Shown: positions 1 through 6,750, counted from the first letter of the stretch. The stretch: 14,710 bases of DNA from Oxalobacteraceae bacterium (GCA_003537575.1 DPRS01000025.1:1-14710); one strand, 5' to 3'. Made by a program: numbers and translations. Notes: generated by a model not told the origin, from the sequence alone.

Positions 1-606
1 GATCTGGTTGATGAAGATCACCAGGGTATTGGTGCGGTTGATCGAACCGGTCAGCTTGCGCAAGGCTTGCGACATCAGGCGCGCTTGCAGGCCCGGCAGC
101 GAATCGCCCATCTCCCCTTCGATTTCGGCACGCGGCGTCAATGCCGCCACCGAGTCGACCACGATCAGGTCGACGCCGCCCGAGCGCACCAGCGCATCGG
201 TGATTTCCAGGGCTTGCTCGCCGGTATCCGGCTGCGATATCAGCAAATCCGACAGGTTGACACCCAGCTTTTGGGCATAGGTAACATCAAGCGCATGCTC
301 GGCATCGATGAAGGCACAGGTGCCACCCAGCTTTTGCATTTCAGCGATGGCTTGCAGCGTCAGCGTGGTCTTGCCGGACGATTCCGGACCGTAGATTTCC
401 ACCACGCGGCCGCGCGGCAGGCCGCCGACGCCGAGGGCGATATCCAGGCCGAGCGAACCGGTCGAAACCACTTGCACTTCCTCGGCGACGGCGCCGTCTT
501 CCATGCGCATTACGGAACCCTTGCCGAACTGCTTTTCGATCTGCGCCAAGGCGGCGGCGAGGGCCTTGCTCTTATCCAGGTTGGGTACTAGCTTTTTGTC
601 GTCCAT
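1..606 (-). CDS. recA: RecA recombinase, N-terminal part (cut by window edge)
   Basis: RecA forms ATP-dependent filaments on single-stranded DNA, catalyses strand exchange and stimulates LexA self-cleavage. The reverse strand from the ATG at 604-606 encodes 202 codons running off the left edge. It begins MDDKKLVPNLDKSKALAAAL, and the Walker A P-loop GPESSGKT lies at residues 73-80. The segments FIDAEHALD, VVVDSVAALTPRAEIEGEMGD and FINQI (last visible residues) are typical RecA core motifs, so roughly the C-terminal 40% lies outside. A purine-rich stretch, GAAAGAGA, precedes the start on the minus strand as a modest ribosome-binding site. A LexA box lies about 130 bp upstream, so SOS control is expected. 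No frameshift is visible. The identification is secure. Confidence 0.98.
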   Translation of the reverse strand, partial: MDDKKLVPNLDKSKALAAALAQIEKQFGKGSVMRMEDGAVAEEVQVVSTGSLGLDIALGVGGLPRGRVVEIYGPESSGKTTLTLQAIAEMQKLGGTCAFIDAEHALDVTYAQKLGVNLSDLLISQPDTGEQALEITDALVRSGGVDLIVVDSVAALTPRAEIEGEMGDSLPGLQARLMSQALRKLTGSINRTNTLVIFINQI

Positions 607-688
607 AGGTCTCTTTCGAAAATGGCTGGCAATAAATCGGGGTTGTCAAAAGTGAAGCGGTTCTGCGGCTTGCTTAAACAGATAAGGA

Positions 689-704
689 CTGAAGGCAATG
701 ACAG
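689..704 (-). promoter_or_regulatory. Second, weaker LexA-like site in the recA leader
   Basis: The plus strand reads CTGAAGGCAATGACAG, a second CTG-N10-CAG pattern. One half (ACAG) is good and the other (CTGA) departs from CTGT. Its centre is 51 bp from the centre of the strong box, close to five helical turns and on the recA side. It could be a secondary operator, but the core pattern is short enough to occur by chance. Confidence 0.25.
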
Positions 705-737
705 TATGGCATTTCGCGTTTTCGACTACTGAACCGG

Positions 738-757
738 TACTGTATAAACAAACAGTG
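738..757 (-). promoter_or_regulatory. LexA (SOS) box upstream of recA
   Basis: On the plus strand the site reads TACTGTATAAACAAACAGTG, which contains CTGT-N8-ACAG with CTG at 740-742 and CAG at 753-755. This is very close to the palindromic LexA box known from Escherichia coli and many betaproteobacteria. It overlaps the proposed -10 of the recA promoter, which suits LexA repression lifted after DNA damage. LexA itself is not in the window. Confidence 0.85.
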
Positions 758-767
758 ATTTATGCAA
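741..767 (-). promoter_or_regulatory. Putative sigma70 promoter of recA
   Basis: On the minus strand a -35-like TTGCAT (plus 762-767) and a -10-like TATACA (plus 741-746) are 15 bp apart, shorter than the usual 17. The -10 lies inside the LexA box. If used, transcription would start near 733-735 and give a leader of about 130 nt. The overlap with the operator supports the choice, but the short spacer keeps confidence moderate. Confidence 0.45.
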
Positions 768-1122
768 GCGGAATTTACAGGTCGCCTCAAATATTTTCGG
801 TTGATGAGAGGAAAATCAATTACTTAAATCCGGAGCCATTTTCGGACAAACTCAAGCTTTTTGCTGGGCATGTTATTCATTAACTCGACGGAGAGAAAAT
901 GACAGGGCGGACCAAGTTCCAGCATTTGATGGGAGGTGCCGTCGCGTGTAGAGTTAACAAGTCTGCATTGACCGAGGCCCAGGGCCTGGCCAGATGGACA
1001 GCGGCGCAAAACGCGACTATTCCAAACATACGCAGCCATTGCAAGTAAGCCTCAGGCTGGCCGGCCTGCTCTGCCAGAAAGCCTGGTGCGACAGCCGGGA
1101 CTCGAGCGCTTATTGGCTCATT
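758..1122. other. Gene-poor stretch between recA promoter and lipoprotein operon
   Basis: I see no convincing gene here. The DNA is AT-richer than the housekeeping genes: 721-780, which spans its left end, counts 38% G+C. The only coding candidate with a good ribosome-binding site is a 49-codon plus-strand frame, 899-1048, starting MTGRTKFQHLMGG after GGAGAG. Its sequence resembles nothing I know. Longer minus-strand frames over 824-1182 lack recognisable motifs. No tRNA or known structured RNA was recognised. Confidence 0.4.
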
Positions 1123-1155
1123 AAAAATTAACAGCTGCGCGCGTCTACGCGCAGC
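1123..1155 (-). terminator. Rho-independent terminator of the lipoprotein operon
   Basis: GCTGCGCG (1134-1141) and CGCGCAGC (1148-1155) form a perfect 8-bp GC-rich stem with a 6-nt loop. Reading the minus strand, the stem is followed by TGTTAATTTTTAA, a T-rich tail. It lies about 50 bp past the stop of the minus-strand lipoprotein gene ending at 1207, as expected for the end of that transcript. Confidence 0.6.
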
Positions 1156-1206
1156 ATTATCTTGCAATCGGCGCAGGCACAAAACTGCCGTGCCCGCAGC
1201 CTTCGG

Positions 1207-1650
1207 TCACTTGGCGGCAGAAAGCGTGCCGGTAAAGCTCAGATCAGCCAATTCCTTCTCGCCTTCCGCGGCATTGACCAGCTCCGGAATGATGCGCCCC
1301 ACCAAGGCGCCAAACGAAACCGAAGTTTTCACGTACTTGACTTCGCCTTTATCCAGCGTAAAGGTCAGTTTCTTCTCCACTTCGGTGCTGGTGCTGACTT
1401 CATGATTGCCAGCGTTGCTATCCACGAAGAAAAAACCGCCCGGTTTGGATTCCCCAACCACCTTCCCATCCAGCAGAATATTCGGCTGAATGGCCGCTCC
1501 GAACATGCTTGCGCTACGGTAGAAGTAGACTCTTCCCTTGTCGGATTGAAGCGCCGGAATGGAAGATTGCATGTCTTTATGCTTGACCCCAGAAGCGCAA
1601 CCGGTCAGAACAACGGCAAGACTGAGAACCAGCATTTGGATGAATCGCAT
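1207..1650 (-). CDS. Small lipoprotein, DUF2846-like
   Basis: This is a 147-residue predicted lipoprotein of unknown function. The N-terminus MRFIQMLVLSLAVVLTGC is a lipoprotein signal peptide with lipobox LTGC. Cys18 would be the lipidated residue, and Ala at +2 predicts sorting to the outer membrane. The mature part contains GRVYFYRSASMFGAA, then ILLDGKVVGESKPGGFFFVDSNAG and later GEVKYVKTSVSFG. This order (RVYFYR, a short 'G..vg' strand, a 'G.y...v..G.h' strand) is typical of DUF2846 proteins, a beta-rich family without a defined role. The start is supported by AAAGAGGGATAT just upstream. The other lipoprotein gene ends 20 bp upstream, so the two are probably co-transcribed. The family call is from memory of the motif pattern. 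Confidence 0.85.
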   Translation of the reverse strand: MRFIQMLVLSLAVVLTGCASGVKHKDMQSSIPALQSDKGRVYFYRSASMFGAAIQPNILLDGKVVGESKPGGFFFVDSNAGNHEVSTSTEVEKKLTFTLDKGEVKYVKTSVSFGALVGRIIPELVNAAEGEKELADLSFTGTLSAAK

Positions 1651-1670
1651 ATATCCCTCTTTATCGTTTT

Positions 1671-2099
1671 TTAATTGAAATTAAGCCGGACTTTTTTTGC
1701 CAACAGCGAAAACCCCCGTTCGACAGGCAAATAAAAGCCAACCAGCTGACCCTCTGCGACAACCAGACAGGCCTCATGTATATGCGCTCCTTCGAGCGTA
1801 AACACATCCTTGTAGGGTTTGTAAACGTCCCCCTGCCTCACCGTGCCAATATGTACCCATTGGCTGCCAGCCTTGAGGGAGCGGCTGTACCCTGTATCCA
1901 GCTGGACATCCGCCGCGTGCGACAGCGTCTTCGTCTTCAATGATTGTTGGCCTGCTTGCGTCGAGGGAGTGAAATCCGCAGGCATATGCCTGACCTGGCT
2001 TGCACATCCTGTCAGGAAGGATGCGATAAGAAGGATTCCAAGCAAGGGAAAGGAAGAGATTGTCATTATTATTCGATCTTCAGGCTTAAGATGGGTCAT
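1671..2099 (-). CDS. Hypothetical lipoprotein
   Basis: This predicted lipoprotein of up to 142 residues matches no family I recognise. A hydrophobic stretch ends in the lipobox FLTGC. The acylated Cys is residue 32 from the ATG at 2097-2099, or residue 21 from an in-frame ATG at 2064-2066. The longer form supplies the positive charges (Lys5, Arg9) that a signal peptide usually has before its hydrophobic core; neither start has a strong Shine-Dalgarno sequence. Ala at +2 predicts the outer membrane. The mature domain of about 110 residues has no further membrane segment. It contains GSQWVHIGTVRQGDVYKPYKD and GAHIHEACLVVAEGQLVGFYLPVE, which look like beta strands of one small domain. It is the first gene of a probable two-gene operon with the DUF2846-like lipoprotein. 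Confidence 0.75.
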   Translation of the reverse strand: MTHLKPEDRIIMTISSFPLLGILLIASFLTGCASQVRHMPADFTPSTQAGQQSLKTKTLSHAADVQLDTGYSRSLKAGSQWVHIGTVRQGDVYKPYKDVFTLEGAHIHEACLVVAEGQLVGFYLPVERGFSLLAKKVRLNFN

Positions 2100-2171
2100 T
2101 TAATCCCATCTGGCATCCCGCTCGCAATCCCATATTCGTGGTAGAAACAACAAAATAGCGCTGAAACAGGC

Positions 2172-2205
2172 AAAAAAAAACGGCAAGCCGCAGCTTGCCG
2201 TTTTT
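2172..2205 (-). terminator. Rho-independent terminator after purM
   Basis: ACGGCAAGC (2180-2188) pairs perfectly with GCTTGCCGT (2193-2201) around a 4-nt loop. The stem is flanked by A-run and T-run extensions that can lengthen it. Read on the minus strand, the hairpin ends in a run of nine T (plus 2172-2180), so it fits as the purM terminator, 15 bp past its stop. It also insulates purM from the lipoprotein genes. Confidence 0.85.
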
Positions 2206-2219
2206 CCGTTCCTGGCCAA

Positions 2220-3263
2220 TCACACCACGATGGTCTGCGCTTCCTCGCCCTGCCGCTCGCGGATCTCGCCGATGCGGAACACCGTTTCGCCGGCGGCCTG
2301 CAGCTGCGCCTGCGCAGCATCGGCATTTTCCTTCGAGACGATCACCGCCATGCCGATGCCGCAGTTGAACACGCGGTGCATTTCGGCGTCGGCCACGCCG
2401 CCATGCTGCTGCAGCCACTGGAACAGCGGCGGCATGGTCCAGGCATCGCGATGCAGCACCGCGGTCAGATTGTCGCGCAGGACGCGCGGCACGTTTTCCA
2501 CCAGCCCGCCGCCGGTGATGTGCACCATGCCCTTGACTTCCATGGCTTCCATCAGCGCCAGCAGGGGCTTGACGTAGATGCGGGTCGGCTCCAGCAGCAC
2601 ATCGGCCAGGCGGCGGCCATGGAAGTCGGCGTTCAGGTCAGGCTGCGCCACCGAGATGATCTTGCGCACCAGAGAATAGCCGTTGGAGTGCGCGCCGGAC
2701 GAAGCCAGGCCCAGCACCACGTCGCCCGGGACGATCTTGCTGCCGTCGATGAGCTTCGATTTTTCCACCGCGCCGACGGCAAAGCCGGCCAGATCGTATT
2801 CGCCATCCGGGTACATGGAAGGCATTTCAGCAGTTTCGCCGCCGATCAGGGCGCAGCCGGCCAGTTCGCAGCCCTTGGCGATTCCCTTGATGACGTCGGT
2901 GGCGGTGGCCACGTCCAGCTTGCCGCAGGCGAAATAATCCAGGAAGAACAGCGGCTCGGCGCCCTGCACCAGAATATCGTTGACGCTCATGGCGACCAGG
3001 TCGATGCCGACCGTGTCATGCTTGTTCAAGTGAAAAGCAAGCTTCAGCTTGGTGCCGACGCCGTCGGTGCCGGACACCAGCACCGGCTCCTTGAATTTCT
3101 TGCTGACCTCGAACAAGGCGCCAAAGCCGCCGATGCCGCCCATCACGCCTTCGCGCATGGTGCGCTTGGCAAAAGGCTTGATGGCTTCGACCAAGGCGTC
3201 GCCGGCGTCGATATCGACACCGGCATCACGGTAGGACAGGGAGACGGAAGAAGGGAAACTCAT
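2220..3263 (-). CDS. purM: Phosphoribosylformylglycinamidine cyclo-ligase (AIR synthetase)
   Basis: PurM closes the imidazole ring in purine synthesis, converting formylglycinamidine ribotide and ATP to aminoimidazole ribotide in the cytosol. The 347-residue product has the family length and runs MSFPSSVSLSYRDAGVDIDA. Hallmarks follow in order: GGIGGFGALFE, the nucleotide-binding SGTDGVGTK, MSVNDILVQGAEPLFFLDYFACGK, IGGETAEMP, YDLAGFAVGAVE and the C-terminal-domain motif HITGGGLVENVPR. No clear Shine-Dalgarno sequence precedes the ATG at 3261-3263, but the protein alignment supports this start. It is transcribed away from hda across a 251-bp divergent region and ends just before a strong terminator, so it is probably monocistronic. 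Confidence 0.98.
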   Translation of the reverse strand: MSFPSSVSLSYRDAGVDIDAGDALVEAIKPFAKRTMREGVMGGIGGFGALFEVSKKFKEPVLVSGTDGVGTKLKLAFHLNKHDTVGIDLVAMSVNDILVQGAEPLFFLDYFACGKLDVATATDVIKGIAKGCELAGCALIGGETAEMPSMYPDGEYDLAGFAVGAVEKSKLIDGSKIVPGDVVLGLASSGAHSNGYSLVRKIISVAQPDLNADFHGRRLADVLLEPTRIYVKPLLALMEAMEVKGMVHITGGGLVENVPRVLRDNLTAVLHRDAWTMPPLFQWLQQHGGVADAEMHRVFNCGIGMAVIVSKENADAAQAQLQAAGETVFRIGEIRERQGEEAQTIVV

Positions 3264-3514
3264 GATGTGATTGGTGGCAGAGGCGGTAAAATAGGGGATG
3301 ATAGCCGTAAGAAACTGGCGGCAAACCGCTATTTTAACAAAATTGCCCCGTTAAATTGCCTCGTTTTCCGGTTTGCGGGTGGCGTTTCCCCTTTCCGGCG
3401 GCAGCGCCTGGGAGGCCGGCCCAGACTCCGGCGCCGTCACTGGTGCCTTGCCATGCTGGCAAAACCCAGGCAGACCGATTATCCTAGCGGCCGCTTGCAT
3501 ATTCTCTTTTGTTG
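3264..3514. other. Divergent purM/hda intergenic region
   Basis: This region should hold the promoters of purM (leftward) and of the hda cluster (rightward), but no hexamer pair is convincing. Two features stand out: an 8-bp inverted repeat TAAAATAG (3287-3294) / CTATTTTA (3329-3336), and a tight palindrome at 3448-3462. No coding frame here resembles a protein I know. In several Burkholderiales I recall a perM-like AI-2E family transporter gene between purM and hda, and none is present. Confidence 0.4.
3448..3462. repeat. Palindrome upstream of hda
   Basis: TTGCCA-TGC-TGGCAA is a perfect inverted repeat with 6-bp arms and a 3-nt centre, ending 52 bp before the hda start. It could be an operator or a small leader hairpin. 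No regulator can be named. Confidence 0.35.
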
Positions 3515-4198
3515 ATGAAACAGTTATTGCTGGACCTGAATGCACACGAACCCCCTGCCCTGGATACCTTCGTAACCGGGCAGAACGGCGAGTTGTTGGC
3601 CTTGCTGGAGCGCGTGGCGCGCGGTGCGGTCAGCGGCCTGGGCGAACGCTTTATTTACCTGTGGGGGGAAGCCGGCGCCGGCAAGACCCACCTGCTGCGC
3701 GCGCTCGGCCGCCTGGACGGCGCCATTTACCTGGACGGCGAGGCCGATGAGACAGCGCTGGACTTCCGGCCGGAACTGCGCCTGTATCTGCTGGACGATG
3801 TCGCCGACCTTTCGCCGCAAGCGCAGATCGCTGCCTTCAGTCTGTTCAACCAGGTGCGCGAGCAAGGCGGCGTGCTGGTGGCTGCCGGCCCGCAGCCGCC
3901 GGCCCTGCTCGCCGTGCGGGAAGATTTGCGCACCCGTCTGGGGTGGGGCCTGATCTACCAGCTGCACGGCCTGACCGACGACGAAAAGATCGCCGCGCTG
4001 GAACACGCCGCCGCCGCGCGCGGGCTGGCGCTTTCTGCCGGCGTGCTGCCCTACCTGATGACGCATTTCAAGCGCGACATGCCTTCCCTGACGGCGATGC
4101 TCGACGCGCTGGACCGCTACTCGCTCGAAACCAAGCGCCCGATCACGCTGCCCCTGCTGAAAGACCTGTTACTCCATGACGAACCTGGCTCTGTTTGA
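3515..4198 (+). CDS. hda: DnaA regulatory inactivator Hda
   Basis: Hda is a DnaA-related AAA+ protein. Bound to the DNA-loaded sliding clamp, it triggers hydrolysis of ATP on DnaA and so prevents re-initiation at oriC. The 227-residue frame starts MKQLLLDLNAHEPPALDTFV; QLLLDL at residues 3-8 fits the N-terminal clamp-binding motif of the family. Walker A is GEAGAGKT (51-58) and the Walker B region is LYLLDDVADL with Asp94-Asp95. The last 60 residues resemble the AAA+ lid (LTDDEKIAALEHAA, FKRDMPSLTAMLDALDRYSLE). Two TTG codons lie in frame just upstream, but ATG at 3515 gives the expected N-terminus. The 3' end overlaps the HAD gene by 23 nt, implying translational coupling. DnaA itself has an extra DNA-binding domain that is absent here. 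Confidence 0.93.
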   Translation: MKQLLLDLNAHEPPALDTFVTGQNGELLALLERVARGAVSGLGERFIYLWGEAGAGKTHLLRALGRLDGAIYLDGEADETALDFRPELRLYLLDDVADLSPQAQIAAFSLFNQVREQGGVLVAAGPQPPALLAVREDLRTRLGWGLIYQLHGLTDDEKIAALEHAAAARGLALSAGVLPYLMTHFKRDMPSLTAMLDALDRYSLETKRPITLPLLKDLLLHDEPGSV

Positions 4199-4850
4199 TC
4201 TCGACCACACCCTGCTGCCGCTCGATTCGGATTTCGAGTGGGGACAATTCCTCGCGCGCACCGGCGCGGTGGATGCCAACGAAATGGAAAAACGCAATGC
4301 CGACTTTTACCGGCAATACCAGGCCGGCACGCTCGATCCGGTGCTGTACCTGGAATTTGTCTTCGGCATCCTGTCGCAATTCCCGCGCACCCAGCTGGAT
4401 GCCTGGCACCGGCAATTCATGGAAGAAGTGATTACGCCGGCAATTACCCCGGCGGCGCGCGGCCTGGTCAAAAGACACCAGGATGCCGGCGACCTGGTGG
4501 CCATCATCACCGCCACCAACCGCTTCGTCACCGCGCCGATCGCCAGGGAATTCGGCGTCGAGCACCTGATCGCCGCCGAACCGGAACTGGCGGCCAACGG
4601 CGACCTCACCGGCCGCGTGCTCGGCACGCCTCCCTACGGCGCCGGCAAGGTGGTCAATGCGCGCGCCTGGCTGGCAGGCCTGGGCAAAACCCTGGAGGGC
4701 TTCGAGCGCAGCCACTTCTACAGCGATTCGCAAAACGATATCCCCCTGCTATCCCTGGTCACCGATCCGGTCGTGACCAATCCGAACGCCAGACTTGCGG
4801 CCCATGCGCAAGTTCAGGGCTGGCCTACCTTACAATTGTTCCATGATTAA
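4176..4850 (+). CDS. HAD-IB family hydrolase (phosphoserine-phosphatase-like)
   Basis: This 224-residue cytosolic protein belongs to haloacid-dehalogenase subfamily IB, Mg-dependent phosphatases that work through an aspartyl-phosphate intermediate. Motif I is LFDLDHTLLPLDSD, giving nucleophile Asp8 and acid/base Asp10. Motif II is around AIITATNRF. The motif III lysine is Lys158 in GAGKVVNA, and motif IV is YSDSQNDIPLL with Asp184 and Asp188. All catalytic positions look intact. The substrate cannot be read from the sequence: relatives include SerB-type phosphoserine phosphatases and histidinol-phosphatase-like enzymes. The gene starts inside hda (23-nt overlap) and its last 8 nt overlap pcnB, so it is part of a coupled cluster; this does not prove a shared pathway. 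Confidence 0.9.
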   Translation: MTNLALFDLDHTLLPLDSDFEWGQFLARTGAVDANEMEKRNADFYRQYQAGTLDPVLYLEFVFGILSQFPRTQLDAWHRQFMEEVITPAITPAARGLVKRHQDAGDLVAIITATNRFVTAPIAREFGVEHLIAAEPELAANGDLTGRVLGTPPYGAGKVVNARAWLAGLGKTLEGFERSHFYSDSQNDIPLLSLVTDPVVTNPNARLAAHAQVQGWPTLQLFHD

Positions 4851-6258
4851 AAAATTCATTCGCCGCATCCTCGGCGTCAAGAACAAGGCAACCGACCCGA
4901 CCCAGCCAGCCGTGTTCGGCCCCAAGGAACACGGGATCGATCCCAAGCTGGTATCCCCGAACGCTATCCGGGTGACGCAAACCCTGCAAGAAGCCGGCTT
5001 CAAGGCTTTCCTGGTCGGCGGCGCCGTGCGCGACCTGCTGCTGGGCGTCAAGCCCAAGGATTTCGATGTCGCCACCAATGCCACGCCAGAACAGGTCAAG
5101 CGCCTGTTCCGGCGCGCCTTCATCATCGGCCGGCGCTTTCAGATCGTGCATGTGATGTTCGGCCAGGAATTGATCGAGGTAACCACTTTCCGCGGCCCTT
5201 CGGTGGAATCAGCGCCGAAGGATGAGTTCGGCCGCGTGTTGCGCGACAATACCTTCGGTGAGCAGCACGAGGATGCCGTGCGGCGCGACTTCACCATCAA
5301 CGCCATGTATTACGACCCGGCGACCGAAGCCGTGCTCGATTACCATGAAGGCATGGCCGATATCCGCAGCAAGACCCTGCGCATGATCGGCATGCCGGAA
5401 GCGCGCTTCCGCGAAGACCCGGTGCGCATGCTGCGCGTGGTGCGCTTCGCCGCCAAGCTCGGCTTCAGCATCGACCCCGACACCAGCGAACCGATGGCGG
5501 TGATGGCGCCGCTGATCAACAATGTGCCGGCCGCGCGCCTGTACGATGAAATGTTGAAGCTCTTGATGAGCGGCCATGCGCTGGCCTGTCTCAAGCAATT
5601 GCGCAAGGAAGGCCTGCATCACGGCTTGCTGCCGCTCTTGGACGTGGTGCTGGAACAGCCGATGGGCAAGAAGTTCGTCAGCCTGGCGTTGAACAATACC
5701 GATGCCCGCATCCGCCAGGGCAAGCCGGTCTCGCCCGGCTTCCTGTTCGCCGCCCTGCTGTGGCACCAGGTCCTGGAAAAATGGCAAGCCTACCAGGCGG
5801 CCGGCGAATATCCAATCCCGGCGCTGCACCAGGCAGCCGACGACGTGCTGGAATCGCAGGCTGAAAAGCTCGCGCTGCAGCGCAAGACCACCTCGGACAT
5901 GCGCGATCTGTGGGCCATGCAGCCGCGCTTCGAGCGCCGCACCGGCAAGTCGCCCTACAAGCTGCTGGAACATCCGCGCCTGCGCGCCGGCTACGACTTC
6001 ATGCTGCTGCGCTGCGAGTCCGGCGAGCTCGATGCTGATCTTGGAAAATGGTGGACCGACTTCATGGAGGCCGACGGCTCCGGCCGCGAAACCTTGCTGC
6101 AGCAAAAATCGCGCGCCGAGGGTGAAACCGGCTCGGCAAAAAAACGCCGCCGGCGCGGTGGCCGCAGCCGCGGCAAGGGAGCAGGAGGCGGCGAAGCCGG
6201 CGGCGCAGCGGCAGCTACCGCCAATGGCGACGGTAACGGCGACAGCGGTGGCGCATGA
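4843..6258 (+). CDS. pcnB: Poly(A) polymerase I
   Basis: PcnB adds 3' poly(A) tails that mark bacterial RNAs for decay. The 471-residue frame carries the class II nucleotidyltransferase signature FLVGGAVRDLLLG (57-68) and KPKDFDVATNATPEQV with metal-binding Asp73 and Asp75. IGRRFQIVHVMFG and RRDFTINAMYYD follow. The IGRRFQIVHVMFG segment resembles E. coli PcnB more than CCA-adding enzymes, though the two families are close. The tail is unusual: a basic block KKRRRRGGRSRGKG followed by about 28 residues rich in Gly and Ala, likely disordered and RNA-binding. An in-frame ATG at 4795 would add 16 residues, but the ATG at 4843 starts MIKKFIRRILG, as usual for the family. It overlaps the HAD gene by 8 nt and folK by 4 nt. 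Confidence 0.93.
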   Translation: MIKKFIRRILGVKNKATDPTQPAVFGPKEHGIDPKLVSPNAIRVTQTLQEAGFKAFLVGGAVRDLLLGVKPKDFDVATNATPEQVKRLFRRAFIIGRRFQIVHVMFGQELIEVTTFRGPSVESAPKDEFGRVLRDNTFGEQHEDAVRRDFTINAMYYDPATEAVLDYHEGMADIRSKTLRMIGMPEARFREDPVRMLRVVRFAAKLGFSIDPDTSEPMAVMAPLINNVPAARLYDEMLKLLMSGHALACLKQLRKEGLHHGLLPLLDVVLEQPMGKKFVSLALNNTDARIRQGKPVSPGFLFAALLWHQVLEKWQAYQAAGEYPIPALHQAADDVLESQAEKLALQRKTTSDMRDLWAMQPRFERRTGKSPYKLLEHPRLRAGYDFMLLRCESGELDADLGKWWTDFMEADGSGRETLLQQKSRAEGETGSAKKRRRRGGRSRGKGAGGGEAGGAAAATANGDGNGDSGGA

Positions 6259-6740
6259 TGGCATCGCGGGTCACTGCCTACATCGGCATCGGCGCCAATC
6301 TCGGCGATGCGCGCGCGCAGGTCGAGCAGGCGCTCGACAGCCTCAAGCGGCTGCCGCAAAGCCGCTTGACGACGCAATCCAGCCTGTTCGCGACCGCCCC
6401 TGTCGACGCCGTCGGCGATGACTTCATCAACGCGGTGGCCTGCCTCGAGACTGAATTGCCGGCGCAAGCCTTGCTGGAACAATTGCAGGCGCTGGAGCTG
6501 GCAGCTGGCCGCGAACGCCCTTTTCGCAACGCGCCGCGCACGCTCGACCTGGATATCCTGCTGTATGGCGAGCAGCTGATCGACACGCCGAGCCTGACCG
6601 TGCCGCATCCGCGCCTGACCCAGCGCGCCTTCGTGCTGATCCCCCTGCTGCAGCTCGATCCTTTCATTGTCATCCCCGGCGCCGGCTCCGCGCATCAGTT
6701 CGCGCCCCGGGTAGCGGGCCAGGGCATCAGGAAACTCTGA
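6255..6740 (+). CDS. folK: 2-amino-4-hydroxy-6-hydroxymethyldihydropteridine pyrophosphokinase (HPPK)
   Basis: FolK transfers pyrophosphate from ATP to 6-hydroxymethyl-dihydropterin, the step before dihydropteroate synthase in folate synthesis. The 161-residue product has AYIGIGANLGD near the N-terminus and the signature RNAPRTLDLDILLYG at 91-105; Asp98 and Asp100 correspond to the Mg ligands. PHPRLTQRAFVLIPL follows at 117-131. Its length is normal for a single-domain HPPK. The ATG at 6255 overlaps the pcnB stop as ATGA; a second ATG follows at 6258, so the exact start is uncertain by one residue. Coupling to pcnB is likely. The substrate-binding motifs look complete. Confidence 0.96.
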   Translation: MMASRVTAYIGIGANLGDARAQVEQALDSLKRLPQSRLTTQSSLFATAPVDAVGDDFINAVACLETELPAQALLEQLQALELAAGRERPFRNAPRTLDLDILLYGEQLIDTPSLTVPHPRLTQRAFVLIPLLQLDPFIVIPGAGSAHQFAPRVAGQGIRKL

Positions 6741-6750
6741 AGTCATTTTT

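Noticed and set aside
698..883. 61-codon plus-strand frame upstream of recA
   Set aside because: It runs through the LexA box and recA promoter, has a poorly spaced ribosome-binding site and matches nothing known.
880..1182. 100-codon minus-strand frame between the lipoprotein terminator and recA
   Set aside because: It starts beyond the proposed terminator hairpin, lacks a clear ribosome-binding site and has no recognisable domain, although part of it is mildly hydrophobic.
3287..3336. Inverted repeat TAAAATAG / CTATTTTA in the purM upstream region
   Set aside because: Short, AT-only arms 34 bp apart are likely by chance, and no matching operator is known to me.
2376..3515. 379-codon plus-strand frame across purM and the intergenic region
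   Set aside because: Shadow of purM; its His/Gln/Arg-rich composition and lack of motifs argue against a gene, and its tail resembles no perM-type transporter.
4795..4842. Earlier ATG for pcnB
   Set aside because: The extra 16 residues lie deep within the HAD gene and are not part of the usual PcnB N-terminus; ATG at 4843 gives a typical 8-nt overlap.
5209..6264. 351-codon minus-strand frame antisense to pcnB
   Set aside because: Shadow of pcnB, with Ala/Gln/His-rich content and no motifs.
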